Source: Vibrio sp. VB16
Lineage (GTDB): Bacteria; Pseudomonadota; Gammaproteobacteria; Enterobacterales; Vibrionaceae
Direction: 5' to 3'
NCBI RefSeq assembly: GCF_015594925.2
Contig: NZ_CP087591.1
Coordinates: forward strand, 434,001 to 498,000
DNA length: 64,000 nt
The translations under genes were made by a program, and so were the position numbers. A model generated the notes under the pieces. That model was not told where the DNA came from. It saw nothing but the letters and a program-made list of their open reading frames with translations, and searched no databases. Of this stretch, positions 28,630 to 38,036 are shown piece after piece. Every line of letters begins with the position of its first letter. Within the stretch, counting starts at the first letter, position 1.

Positions 28630-29418
28630 ATGAAATTCATGAATTACAAATATTTAGCCACGATCAGCAGCGCAACGATGGCGATTGCTCTCAGCGGCTG
28701 TGCTAGCGTGCCTACCCACCCCATAACTCAGCAAATTGATCAAGATATGGTGTTTGTCGAAGGCGGAACTTTCACCATGGGTTCAAACAGCCCACTAGCC
28801 AAAAAAGCAGAGAAACCAGCTCGCGATGTGACCGTAGACAGTTTTTACATCGCTAAATTCGAAGTGACTCAAGCGCTGTTCGAATCTGTGATGGGCTCAT
28901 CTCTCAGCTACTTCAAAAACCCGCAAGTCCCCGTCAACAACCTGAGTTGGCAGCAAGCCAATTACTTTGTTGAGCAATTGAATGAACTAACTGGCGAAGA
29001 ATACCGATTACCAACCGAATCTGAGTGGGAATTTGCAGCCAAAGGTGGCAATAAAAGCCAAAACTTTACCTATAGTGGTTCTAACAACATAGACGATGTT
29101 GCGTGGTACTCGGCAAATTCAAAAAATAGCGCCCATCCAGTCGGGTTAAAGAAACCAAATGAACTAGGCTTATATGACATGACCGGAAACGTTGGTGAGT
29201 TTGTGATCGATGCATTCGATGACACTTACTATCGATTTGGTCCAATTGATAATCCAAATAACGCAAAGCACAGCGACATCAACCTCTCTCACAAGTCAGT
29301 TCGAGGCGGAAGTTTTGCATATGATTTTGATGAGTCAGAGAACTACCGACGCGATTTTGCCAGCCAATCTATCACCATGTCGGACATGGGCTTACGCTTA
29401 GTTAAAGAGGCAAACTAA
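28630..29418 (+). CDS. SUMF1/FGE-fold lipoprotein without catalytic cysteines
   Basis: A 262-residue lipoprotein (lipobox LSGC). The FGE-sulfatase fold is visible in MVFVEGGTFTMGSN, KFEVTQALFESVMG, YRLPTESEWEFAAKGG, GLYDMTGNVGEFV and SVRGGSFAYDF. In true formylglycine-generating enzymes a copper-binding Cys pair follows RGGS; here the only Cys is the lipid-anchored one. It is therefore unlikely to mature sulfatases itself. I chose ATG 28630 with GAGG 6 bases upstream; an earlier in-frame ATG at 28579 has no site. The phosphatase-like gene 62 bases downstream is probably cotranscribed. Confidence 0.85.
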   Translation: MKFMNYKYLATISSATMAIALSGCASVPTHPITQQIDQDMVFVEGGTFTMGSNSPLAKKAEKPARDVTVDSFYIAKFEVTQALFESVMGSSLSYFKNPQVPVNNLSWQQANYFVEQLNELTGEEYRLPTESEWEFAAKGGNKSQNFTYSGSNNIDDVAWYSANSKNSAHPVGLKKPNELGLYDMTGNVGEFVIDAFDDTYYRFGPIDNPNNAKHSDINLSHKSVRGGSFAYDFDESENYRRDFASQSITMSDMGLRLVKEAN

Positions 29419-29480
29419 TTATTACAGATTCCGGAAACATGCCAACTAAACGCTAACGCAATATTGAATAAGGACACTCT

Positions 29481-31166
29481 ATGCAATACACCAAGCTTTC
29501 AGGAATGACCCTCCTGTTACTCTGTGCTTTTCCTGCTTCTGCAGCCGAAGGGAAGCCAGATTTAGTCCTACAGATTACAGTAGATGGGCTACGGGCCGAT
29601 CTAATTGAAAGATATAAGCATAATTTTGGTGAAGGTGGTTTTCGCTATTTAATGGATGATGGCACGTACTATACCAATGCCAATTACCAACACGGCAACA
29701 CGGAAACTATTGTCGGTCACGTGTCTCTTGCGACCGGCGCGCCACCGAGTGTGCACGGAATGGTAGGTAACGTTTGGTACGACCGTAGCGAAGAGCGTTT
29801 GGTGTATAACGTAGAAGATGCCAACTATGAAATATTGACCTCCGGAGCCGGTGTTGATAAATCCACAGAGATCGATCCAACCCAAAAGACAGCACTTAGA
29901 GACGGCCGCTCTCCTGAGCCTATCCTATCGACCACCTTTGGTGACGAGCTGATTATCTCAAATAGTGGACAGTCAAAAGTATTCGGTGTATCAGTAAAAG
30001 ACCGTGGTGCCATCTCGCTCGCGGGTCACAGTGGCAAAGCTTTTTGGTTCTCTAAAGCTCAATCGGAGTTCGTAACCAGTAATTATTACTACGACGAGTA
30101 CCCTGATTGGGTTACACGTTGGAATGAAAAAGAGATTGCTCGCCAATACTCTAAGAAAAAATGGGCGCTATCCCTGCCACGTGATAAATACACGTTAGAG
30201 GAGTACAACACCGATCATAAAGTCGAGCTTGGAAGTTTTCGGCGGACCTTCCCTCATCCTTATGGACCTTCAAGTTACAAATATTACAGTACAACATTGA
30301 CCGTGAGCCCTGCCGGAGATGAGATCACAGAAAATTTTGCTAGCACATTGCTAATGCAGGAGAAGCTTGGCCAAGGCGACGTAACTGATTACCTTTCCGT
30401 GAGCTTTTCATCTAACGACTATGTAGTTCACCTGTACGGGCCAGAAAGTCTAGAAACAGAAGACAACTTGATCCGACTCGACAAAACACTTGCGAAGCTT
30501 TTGAAAACAGTCGATAACCAAGTCGGCTTAAAAAATACATTGATTGTCCTTTCTGCTGACCACGGGGTTCCTGAGTCATCACCTGCTGTAAACGCTTTAG
30601 GTTTCCAAAAAGCACGGTACTTCAATAAAGATACCCTTCTATCTCAAGGTGTAGAACAACGATTAAAGAATGAGTTCGGCTTGAGTAAAGATGCGATACG
30701 CTTGTATGCACAACCGTATATCTATTTAAACCATGACGTCATCGCTAAGAAGAAGCTCGACCTAGCCAAGGTCCAAAATGCCATTGCAGAGGAAATCGCT
30801 AAGGTGAAAGGAGTCGCTTTCGCGGTATCAAGTAGCGATATAGCGACCAACCGTGTCCCCAACACTCATGTTATGCGGTTGATTACCAATAACTACCACC
30901 CTGCTCGTTCTGGTGACGTGTATGTAGTGTTTGCGCCTCGGAGCTACATCAACGATATGGACGGTCTACAGATTGCGTCTACTCATGGTTCACCATGGCG
31001 TTACGACACTCATGTTCCGGTCATTTTCGCAGGTTATGATGTAGATGCGCAGAAAGTCACCCGAGCAATCACCCCTTATGATATCGCTCCAACGTTATCG
31101 AATAAGTTGGGAATTACCCAACCAAGTGGCTCCATTGGTGAAGTGCTTAAGGAAATTACCGAATAG
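29481..31166 (+). CDS. PafA-like alkaline phosphatase superfamily hydrolase, exported
   Basis: A 561-residue periplasmic enzyme with signal peptide (MTLLLLCAFPASAAEG). LQITVDGLRADLI supplies the first metal Asp, and NTETIVGHVSLATGA gives the Thr nucleophile of the PafA/type I phosphodiesterase group. VVHLYGPES, VLSADHGVPE and STHGSPWRYDTHVP give the remaining Asp and His metal ligands. It likely removes phosphate from monoesters, although superfamily members also act on phosphodiesters or sulfate esters. AAGGA precedes the ATG. It follows the SUMF1-like gene and ends at a bidirectional-looking hairpin shared with the convergent lysR gene. Confidence 0.88.
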   Translation: MQYTKLSGMTLLLLCAFPASAAEGKPDLVLQITVDGLRADLIERYKHNFGEGGFRYLMDDGTYYTNANYQHGNTETIVGHVSLATGAPPSVHGMVGNVWYDRSEERLVYNVEDANYEILTSGAGVDKSTEIDPTQKTALRDGRSPEPILSTTFGDELIISNSGQSKVFGVSVKDRGAISLAGHSGKAFWFSKAQSEFVTSNYYYDEYPDWVTRWNEKEIARQYSKKKWALSLPRDKYTLEEYNTDHKVELGSFRRTFPHPYGPSSYKYYSTTLTVSPAGDEITENFASTLLMQEKLGQGDVTDYLSVSFSSNDYVVHLYGPESLETEDNLIRLDKTLAKLLKTVDNQVGLKNTLIVLSADHGVPESSPAVNALGFQKARYFNKDTLLSQGVEQRLKNEFGLSKDAIRLYAQPYIYLNHDVIAKKKLDLAKVQNAIAEEIAKVKGVAFAVSSSDIATNRVPNTHVMRLITNNYHPARSGDVYVVFAPRSYINDMDGLQIASTHGSPWRYDTHVPVIFAGYDVDAQKVTRAITPYDIAPTLSNKLGITQPSGSIGEVLKEITE

Positions 31167-31215
31167 CTATAGCTAACGAGTTGGAAGGCTAACTAATTAG
31201 AAAAACAGAAAGAGC

Positions 31216-31256
31216 CGCTTATCTGTTCTGACTGACTCAGTCAAAACAGTTAAGCG
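31216..31256 (-). terminator. Long hairpin between convergent phosphatase and lysR genes
   Basis: The arms CGCTTATCTGTTCTGACTGA (31216-31235) and TCAGTCAAAACAGTTAAGCG (31237-31256) pair at 18 of 20 positions. On the minus strand the stem is followed by CTCTTTCTGTTTTT, so it should end the lysR transcript. It may also protect the 3' end of the phosphatase mRNA. Confidence 0.7.
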
Positions 31257-31258
31257 CA

Positions 31259-32164
31259 TTAACGGCTTAAGCCTTTAGCCGCTGCTATAATCTTAGATCT
31301 CAGCCATTTGTGGCTCTGTTCATTCGTTCTACTTGGGTGCCAGATCATACACAAGTTTAGGTTATCCAGTTGGAACGGTAGTGGTAGTGTTTTCACATTG
31401 TATTTTGAAGAAAAACAACGAACCGATGAAATCGGCAACACCCCAATGTAATCAGAGCCTTCAATTACAGGCAACATCTCAACCGCCCCTGCGGCTCTGT
31501 AAACGATTCTACGCTTCTCTAAATCACTAAAGTGCTCTGAGCTTAATAAGCTTTTACGAGCATGCCAACGCGACACAACAACGTGTTCCTGCTCAAGAAA
31601 TTGCATCATGTCTATTGAGTCATGGATGGTAGGGTGATCAGCACGACACACAACCACCAACTCTTCTGACGAGATAACCTCATGCTTAAGCATGGTTCGG
31701 CCTCTTGGCGTCATGTCGATAATGACATCATGACGCTGCAAGCGCAGATCTGACTCGTAATCTTCTGTGAATAACGGTGGAACTTCCAAAGCAATCCCAG
31801 GCGCACTTTTACTGATCAACTTCATTGCTCTCGGCATTAATTCATAACTTGCTGTAGAAACACAGGCAATCGAGAACACTCTGCTCGATATTTTAGGATC
31901 GAAATCTCGAGACGCCGATAATGTCGAAGTAAAGTTCTTCAGTGCCGCGGCCATTGCAGGATAAATATCTGAGGCAAATGTCGTCGGTTCTACGCCGGAT
32001 GTTGTTCTGTGGAACAAAGGCTCATTGTAAACGTCTCTAAGCCTCGCTAACGCCTTACTGACTGCAGGCTGACTTATATTCATGCGAATCGCGGCGCGAG
32101 ATAGATTTTGTTCTTCATAGATCGCGACAAAAATAGGAATTAAATTAAGTTCAGTACTTTTCAT
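31259..32164 (-). CDS. LysR-family transcriptional regulator of the sulfatase locus
   Basis: A 301-residue LysR regulator. The N-terminal helix-turn-helix is NLSRAAIRMNISQPAVSKAL, followed by the linker helix and a periplasmic-binding-like effector domain (RVFSIACVSTASYELMPRAM onward). Open sequence extends to 32236, but ATG 32164 with GGA 8 bases upstream gives the standard LysR length. It sits in the middle of the sulfatase genes. A LysR-box-like sequence (ATAAC-N6-GTTAA) at 32202-32217 upstream of its start suggests self-control. Palindromes of the same kind before moxR and the sulfatases make it the likely locus regulator (inference). Confidence 0.9.
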   Translation of the reverse strand: MKSTELNLIPIFVAIYEEQNLSRAAIRMNISQPAVSKALARLRDVYNEPLFHRTTSGVEPTTFASDIYPAMAAALKNFTSTLSASRDFDPKISSRVFSIACVSTASYELMPRAMKLISKSAPGIALEVPPLFTEDYESDLRLQRHDVIIDMTPRGRTMLKHEVISSEELVVVCRADHPTIHDSIDMMQFLEQEHVVVSRWHARKSLLSSEHFSDLEKRRIVYRAAGAVEMLPVIEGSDYIGVLPISSVRCFSSKYNVKTLPLPFQLDNLNLCMIWHPSRTNEQSHKWLRSKIIAAAKGLSR

Positions 32165-32312
32165 ATATTTCCAAAATAAAGAAGCCGGTTCTTCGTGGTA
32201 GATAACTAGCTGGTTAAGTTCAATATGATTTACCAAAAAGTTGTGCGTAATGGTGCGTCAAATCCAAGTATGAGTTGCTACTTATCAGTGCAAAACGGAC
32301 GACCAACCATTT

Positions 32313-33710
32313 TTACTTCGATTTATCTTTCAAGCCTGCTAACGCTTTAGGAAATCTCCATCGACGCAGGTATTTTAGGTTCCAAGGCCGATGCAATGCG
32401 GTGCGATAATACAAATTAGCATCTAAAGCTTTTGATTCCGCATACGCCCGAATACCACGTGACACTTTCATCGCTAACACGTTATCTTCAGTCCCACTTT
32501 GGAATTTCTGAGCATCGTCTTGCCAGTTCGGTTTTGATTTTACCTTACTCAGCTCGAGTTCAGAAGTCGCTACTCGAAGCTGCTTATAAATGAATGTTCG
32601 AAGCTGAGGCCAGTTACCCGCTTTTAATAATCGACGGAGCACAAGCCAGCTAGGCGTTGGACGATTTCGGTAGTAGTGCTTAATCGCGAAAAGTGAACTG
32701 ATAAATATCACTAAACCAATAACAGAAAAAATAAATACATGCATGTAGGCCTTTAAGAAGGATTTTAGCGTGTGTCTTGCCTTAAAAGCCTGACCTTCAA
32801 CGACGATGCTTTCAAGACGTTGGTTCTTACTATTCCACCACTGGAACGAAAATTCAGGTAAGGCAAATTCGCCGCCTTGTTGGATAACATACACCGACTC
32901 TTCCACTCGGCTCGAACGATAATCCCCACGATCTTGTGTATCATCTAAACGATTCGGCTGCGGGTACACTTGGTACTGCTGAGTGGATTCATTCGTCAAT
33001 ACATTTGGTAGCAACACCGACAAACTGTCTTTCGCTCTAATTATAACGGTACGAGTAATCGCATCTCCTACCTTCAGCTCTTCATTCGATCGTTGCCATT
33101 GCTGTTCAATACTAATGTACGATGCTGAAAACCAAGGTGACTTGTCACTGAGTAACCCAGAAGGTAAAAAGGCTTCGAATTGAAGAGATTGGGTATACAA
33201 GGTTCCCGCTACGTTTGAGCCATCTGGTGCTGAGACTTGCACTCCAACTGGAATTCTAGGGATAACAAATTTACCTGCCGTTTGTGGGTAGAGCGTCACT
33301 TCCCAACGTTGACGAGACCAGGTTGTTCCACCCACTCGTTCTGTGTAATTAGTGGCTAATTGATTACGCTGTTTTGCAATCACATTGGGGATGTCGATAC
33401 TTCCAATTCGAGTACCACCAGTGAGCCAGCGAGGAGTGGCAACTTCAATGGTGAATATCACCTGTTCATTAACACTGACTTTTTCCGGCTCAACCTTGGC
33501 TCCTGCTTTAGGTTTCTCCCCTACCCATGCTAGGATTTCAACGTCTCTATTATTCCGAAGTTCATAAATATCGGTAGCAAAAGTCATTGATGGAAACGTA
33601 CAGGTTATCAATAACAATGCCTTAAACAACCAATGCGTTGGCTGCTTATATGCGTTCGATACAACCCATTTCATTCGTAGTAAATTTAACACTTCACGAT
33701 ATAAAATCAT
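32313..33710 (-). CDS. BatD-like protein, last gene of the MoxR/Bat operon
   Basis: A 465-residue membrane-anchored periplasmic protein. After the signal segment (LLLITCTFPSMTFA) come beta-rich BatD domains (KVSVNEQVIFTIEVATPRW, LKVGDAITRTVIIRAKDSL) and a helix near residue 330 (VFIFSVIGLVIFISSLFAI). A cytoplasmic tail follows. BatD partners BatA/BatB in the aerotolerance-type operons known from Bacteroides. The ATG overlaps the BatB-C stop by 4 bases (ATGA) with GAGGA upstream, so the genes are coupled. It is shorter than typical BatD. Confidence 0.8.
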   Translation of the reverse strand: MILYREVLNLLRMKWVVSNAYKQPTHWLFKALLLITCTFPSMTFATDIYELRNNRDVEILAWVGEKPKAGAKVEPEKVSVNEQVIFTIEVATPRWLTGGTRIGSIDIPNVIAKQRNQLATNYTERVGGTTWSRQRWEVTLYPQTAGKFVIPRIPVGVQVSAPDGSNVAGTLYTQSLQFEAFLPSGLLSDKSPWFSASYISIEQQWQRSNEELKVGDAITRTVIIRAKDSLSVLLPNVLTNESTQQYQVYPQPNRLDDTQDRGDYRSSRVEESVYVIQQGGEFALPEFSFQWWNSKNQRLESIVVEGQAFKARHTLKSFLKAYMHVFIFSVIGLVIFISSLFAIKHYYRNRPTPSWLVLRRLLKAGNWPQLRTFIYKQLRVATSELELSKVKSKPNWQDDAQKFQSGTEDNVLAMKVSRGIRAYAESKALDANLYYRTALHRPWNLKYLRRWRFPKALAGLKDKSK

Positions 33711-35401
33711 TGTAATTCCTCTTCCTTGACCGCAGAAACAGGGTTTCTTAATTGGATCTGAAATTTTGCCTTCAAGAAGTGCTTAGGATCGGCCTCAACT
33801 CGTTTCAACCATTTATCAGCAAGCTCTTGACTGCCCAATATCTCGTTGGCGTTCAAGGTCTCTTTTAACATCAATTCCGCCACCGTTTTTTCTTCTGCGC
33901 CATCACCCTTTTGTGGTTTATCTGAATCCAATTCGATCGACTCTTCAGGGCCATCTGTCGTTCCAGATTGACTCTCGCTGGTTCTATTCACTTCTTCAAC
34001 AATACCGTTAATCACCAATAGATTGTGCTCAATATCGGATCTTAGTTCTGCAGAGATATCGGGCTTTTCACTGAGTCCTACCAATAAATCTCGAGCCGCA
34101 AGATACTCTCGCTGCCTCGCCAATGCACTCGCTGCGTTGTACAGCCCTAAGTTAGATTCTGCTTGTAGAAACGCACTGTGAGCCAGCTTAAAGTTACGAG
34201 CATAATAATAAGCAGCGCCTCTTCTCATTGGATCATTAAAATGCTTGGCGGCTTCAAGATACTCTTGTTGGTTGAGTAAACGTTGCCCTTGCTGATCTGG
34301 CGTTAACCACAAGTCCCACCACCATTGAGCGGTTTTATCCAACATTGTGATGGATTCTACTACCACTGGCTTCTCAGCGGTTAAGCTGACCGTTTTTGCC
34401 AAAGTACTTGGAGAATACATGGTGCCCGTGACCAAAATACCGACCACACACCATTGCACTAACCAACCCTTTCGGAACCACAACAACATGATGAATGCCA
34501 TTGGCAGTAAGAGGCTGTATCCCATGTCTTTCCATGGCATCGAAGATTCACCGTTGAGCTGCATATTTCTCTCAATCGATTTATTCAACTGTTGAATGTC
34601 TGTGCTATCGACGGTCACTTCAATTAAACGCCCGCCTGTTTTGCTTGCTAAACTACGAAGAGAGTTAAGGTCTATTGGGTTATCACTTACTACATCACTG
34701 TTACCAGCGGCCAAAATAAGCAGCTGGTATGGGCTCTCGGTGAAGAAGGTTTCAAACACTTTTATCGTGGTTGGATTAACCCCATCAGAGACGAGCAAAA
34801 CCGTCGAACCTAACTCGCCCGATAACTGTTGATTAACCAAAGGCAACGCCGCTTCCGCCGCTTTTCCCGATACAGGCATAATGTCTGGCGTTATCGCAGC
34901 AAGGAACGGTTCGAATACTTTACTGTCTTGAGTCAAGGGCATCGCGACATGAGCACTTCCTGCATACACAACTAAACCCGTATTCCCACCTTTTCGAGCC
35001 GCTAATAAGTCTCTAATTTTTTGCTTGGAACGTTCTAATCGGCTTGGTGGTAAATCCTTTTCAAGCATCGATTCACTATTGTCTAACACGACCAGCATTG
35101 AGGCTTTATCCTCACCAAATGGAGATGCTTCACGCAGCCATGTTGGCCCAGAACAAATAATGATAGCGATGGTTACAATTACCATCAGAAGCTTAAGCGG
35201 TAATTGCTTTTTCCAACCAGTTTCCCCAATAGTTAACGCATCACGCAAGTGTGCGGGAAGGATGTCTTTCCATGATGGTTTAGTCTCTTCTCTCCAACGA
35301 ATCCATAACAGTAGATACATTGGGACAAATGCCAGCAACCATAACGGGCGAATAAAATGAAATTGAGTAACAAACTGCTGCAATACGAGAGAATCAAACA
35401 T
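33707..35401 (-). CDS. BatB/BatC-type VWA and TPR membrane protein
   Basis: A 564-residue protein anchored in the inner membrane. Two N-terminal helices are followed by a von Willebrand A domain with the MIDAS DNSES in MLVVLDNSESMLEKDL. Then come a helix pair near residues 300-335 and a C-terminal TPR region (AAYYYARNFKLAHSAFLQAE) with an acidic stretch (TDGPEESIELDSDKPQKGDG). It corresponds to a fusion of BatB and BatC. Start ATG 35401 overlaps the BatA stop by 8 bases, with GGAGAG as ribosome site. MoxR-VWA pairs generally assist folding or activation of other proteins. Confidence 0.85.
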   Translation of the reverse strand: MFDSLVLQQFVTQFHFIRPLWLLAFVPMYLLLWIRWREETKPSWKDILPAHLRDALTIGETGWKKQLPLKLLMVIVTIAIIICSGPTWLREASPFGEDKASMLVVLDNSESMLEKDLPPSRLERSKQKIRDLLAARKGGNTGLVVYAGSAHVAMPLTQDSKVFEPFLAAITPDIMPVSGKAAEAALPLVNQQLSGELGSTVLLVSDGVNPTTIKVFETFFTESPYQLLILAAGNSDVVSDNPIDLNSLRSLASKTGGRLIEVTVDSTDIQQLNKSIERNMQLNGESSMPWKDMGYSLLLPMAFIMLLWFRKGWLVQWCVVGILVTGTMYSPSTLAKTVSLTAEKPVVVESITMLDKTAQWWWDLWLTPDQQGQRLLNQQEYLEAAKHFNDPMRRGAAYYYARNFKLAHSAFLQAESNLGLYNAASALARQREYLAARDLLVGLSEKPDISAELRSDIEHNLLVINGIVEEVNRTSESQSGTTDGPEESIELDSDKPQKGDGAEEKTVAELMLKETLNANEILGSQELADKWLKRVEADPKHFLKAKFQIQLRNPVSAVKEEELQ

Positions 35402-36479
35402 CGTTCTCTCCTTTCAAATTTTTAGTTGAAGACACTAGAAACAATCGTCGGCGCAACGTCGCCAAACTGAAAGCGGTTAAATACATCACAACGACAATCG
35501 CCATCAGGTAGTGATGTAAACCTTGTTTAGGTCGATACGTGGTACTTTCATATAATTGAGGTTCCAACTTGCCAATTTGAACATACGCCTTATTTAACTC
35601 GTCACGATTGAGCGCTTCAAAAGCTTCGCCACCGGATTCCTTCGCAATTCGATTGATGGTCGCTATATCAAGCGCGACTTCGCCGATGGTTTGCGGGTCT
35701 CCCATCGCTATCATATGGATTCGCACACCTTTCGCTTTAGCCACTTTGGCTGCATCAACGGGCTCTACGAAGCTCCCAGTGTCATTACCATCGGTCAACA
35801 CGATTACGACTTTTTCTCTCTCAGTCGCACCCAAACCATTTTCTGTATTTTGTGATGATAAGGTTTGTTTGGCGCTTTGTTCGAATACTTTTATCGCTAA
35901 ACCCATTGCATCACCTAAATGCGTGCTTTGCCCCGCCATTGCGACATCCGTTTGATTTAATAGCTCAAGCCATACATCTTGGTCGGCTGTAAAAGGAGTT
36001 TGAACAAACGCAGCATCACCAAACAGAATCAACCCTAAACGGTCGCCTTTTCTGGTTTTAACAAAGTCAGCGAGCACCTCTTTGGTCGCATCCAAACGTG
36101 AGATTTTTTTCCCTTGATTAGAAATAAAATCTTGTTCCGCCATTGAACCTGACAGGTCGACAACGACCATCACATCACGTCCAAATTGTTCACGAACTTG
36201 AGGTTCTCCTAATATCGTCGGTTTCGCCAACGCACAAACCACCATCACCCAGGTGATGATTAGCGTGGTTCTTTGCCACCAACTTGGCGTCAACTGACTC
36301 GCACCTTCTGAAGGCGCCTCACCAAGCGCTTCAACGAGATCTCGGAAGAAAGGTACCTTGATTGCCATTTGCTTGGTGCGATAAGCCGGCACTGCGAAGT
36401 AAACCAATGCAGGCAGGGGTAACGCGATAAACCATAACGGTTGAACAAATTCAAAGCTCACAGACAAGCTATCAAACAT
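35394..36479 (-). CDS. BatA-type VWA membrane protein
   Basis: A 361-residue inner-membrane protein with N-terminal helices, a VWA domain whose MIDAS is DLSGS (VMVVVDLSGSMAEQDF) with VIVLTDGNDTGS, and a C-terminal helix (HYLMAIVVVMYLTAFSLATL). The start codon choice is ATG 36479, 7 bases after GGGGAG and overlapping the DUF4381 stop by 8 bases. A GTG at 36494 is an alternative. BatA and BatB both begin MFDSL with nearly the same junction sequence, showing that they arose by tandem duplication including the ribosome site. Confidence 0.87.
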   Translation of the reverse strand: MFDSLSVSFEFVQPLWFIALPLPALVYFAVPAYRTKQMAIKVPFFRDLVEALGEAPSEGASQLTPSWWQRTTLIITWVMVVCALAKPTILGEPQVREQFGRDVMVVVDLSGSMAEQDFISNQGKKISRLDATKEVLADFVKTRKGDRLGLILFGDAAFVQTPFTADQDVWLELLNQTDVAMAGQSTHLGDAMGLAIKVFEQSAKQTLSSQNTENGLGATEREKVVIVLTDGNDTGSFVEPVDAAKVAKAKGVRIHMIAMGDPQTIGEVALDIATINRIAKESGGEAFEALNRDELNKAYVQIGKLEPQLYESTTYRPKQGLHHYLMAIVVVMYLTAFSLATLRRRLFLVSSTKNLKGENDV

Positions 36480-37062
36480 CGTTAGACTCCCCACGCTTCG
36501 TATTCACAACTTTGAACTGCATTGCTTTGGTTTTCACTTCGATGCTCTGCACTTCATTGGCCAGTGCGGGTCGCTTGTGCCGCTTTAACCACGATATCGA
36601 TTTTTGAATGACTTCCAGACGCTGGTCCAAGGTCAATGTCAACCTCGGGTTAATCAAACTTTGCATCCACAAACTCGCTAAATCATCATTGAATAATTTT
36701 GCGGTTTTTGGACTATTTGGGCAGTAACTGTTCAATCGTTCTAAATAGGCTTGCCCAAATAGGTTGGCATTACGACTGTCCAAATAACGAATCACAACCT
36801 TAATTATTTTAAACGCTTGCTCTGCTGAGTTTTTATCTCGCGCATCCAATAACATCAGCGCTCTCAGAGCCTCTTTACGATAACGGTTATGCCACCAACT
36901 GAGCGCTAAGCGATAACCGACATATAAGCCTATCAGCGCTAGTGCCATGCCTACGATCTTCCACCCAATGGTTTGAGGCATCCAGCTAACGCTATCTGGA
37001 ATAGCGACGTCGTGTAATTCGCGTAGGATATACGTACTAGGAGGCGTATGTTCAATCGACAT
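36472..37062 (-). CDS. DUF4381 membrane protein
   Basis: A 196-residue protein with one clear helix near residues 30-55 (IVGMALALIGLYVGYRLALS) and a soluble helical tail. The start PPSTYILRELHDVAIPDSVS followed by MPQTIGWK is typical of DUF4381, a family restricted to MoxR/VWA operons. It begins directly after the DUF58 stop (TAAATG), with GGAGGA inside the end of that gene, so it is translationally coupled. It presumably bridges the DUF58 and VWA proteins; no activity is known. Confidence 0.85.
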   Translation of the reverse strand: MSIEHTPPSTYILRELHDVAIPDSVSWMPQTIGWKIVGMALALIGLYVGYRLALSWWHNRYRKEALRALMLLDARDKNSAEQAFKIIKVVIRYLDSRNANLFGQAYLERLNSYCPNSPKTAKLFNDDLASLWMQSLINPRLTLTLDQRLEVIQKSISWLKRHKRPALANEVQSIEVKTKAMQFKVVNTKRGESNDV

Positions 37063-38025
37063 TTAGCGTCCTCCTATTAACTTTTGTAACTGAGCGATAT
37101 GATCACCTGACGTATCTAGTTCGATATAAGGCAAATGTTTCACTGCCATCAATTTAACAAGAGATTGTTTTTGGTGTGTTGCTTTCTGGGCAAGGCTTTC
37201 GCTCGCTATCTTCACTTTTGTTAAGCTATCAAGGTTGATCTGAAAACGTCCGTCCCCTACCACCCAGTTGGCGCTAGCAAGGTCTCTGGGCAAAGATTGC
37301 TCTAAAGGATCGGTCACCATAATCGCAAGAATGTCGTTATGTTGTTGAAGTTGTTTCAATTTGTCTAGGTGTTGCTCTTGGCAATCGCGCCAATCACTAA
37401 TAAAAATCAGTGTTGATTGCTTCATCCTCATTCGCTTAATCCGCTCAATCCATTGGTCGAAACCGACATCCTCACTGTCAATCACATTAACGTCTAAGCT
37501 TTGATTCGCTTGTGCTAAACGCTTAAGTTGCGACAGTAAATCTGACTGAGAGCGTTGAGCTTTGGTGTGGAACAATTTCTGGTGCGCCGCTAACACGAAG
37601 CCAACCCGGTCGCCGTCTTTAAGCCCTCGCCACCCGCACACGGCAGCCACTTCTGCGGCCACGACAGATTTCATCGTAGTTTGAGAGGCAAAAAACATTG
37701 AGCTACGTTGGTCGACGCATATAATAACATTTCGATCTTTTTCTTCCGTATAGCTCCGAACATGAGGCTTGCCCGTTCGCATCGTCACTTTCCAATCAAG
37801 GTTACGAATATCATCACCGGGTTGGTAGTGACGTAGCTCTTCGAAATTCAGACCACGTCCACGGAATAAGGCGTTGTGTCTGCCCGAAAGTACGCTGCCT
37901 GCGTTCAAATGTGGAAGCAGAGAAAAGGATTCTGCTTGAGACTGGAGTCTCACCAACCCTGCGTAGTCACAGTAGAGACGAGAATCGAGACCTTGTGACT
38001 TGGGAGCCTGTATTGGCTTAGCCAT
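37063..38025 (-). CDS. DUF58 (VWA-like) protein
   Basis: A 320-residue cytoplasmic protein. It contains the DUF58 hallmark RGLNFEELRHYQPGDDIR followed by LDWKVTMRTGKPHVR, then a VWA-like core with VIICVDQRSSMFFAS and LIFISDWRDC. The MIDAS is altered (DQRSS), so metal binding may be weak. It lies 11 bases after moxR and just before the DUF4381 gene. DUF58 proteins are the usual partners of MoxR ATPases. Confidence 0.9.
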   Translation of the reverse strand: MAKPIQAPKSQGLDSRLYCDYAGLVRLQSQAESFSLLPHLNAGSVLSGRHNALFRGRGLNFEELRHYQPGDDIRNLDWKVTMRTGKPHVRSYTEEKDRNVIICVDQRSSMFFASQTTMKSVVAAEVAAVCGWRGLKDGDRVGFVLAAHQKLFHTKAQRSQSDLLSQLKRLAQANQSLDVNVIDSEDVGFDQWIERIKRMRMKQSTLIFISDWRDCQEQHLDKLKQLQQHNDILAIMVTDPLEQSLPRDLASANWVVGDGRFQINLDSLTKVKIASESLAQKATHQKQSLVKLMAVKHLPYIELDTSGDHIAQLQKLIGGR

Positions 38026-38036
38026 AGCGCCCCCTG

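Noticed and set aside
28630..29418. A true formylglycine-generating enzyme
   Set aside because: The fold is present, but the catalytic cysteines are missing.
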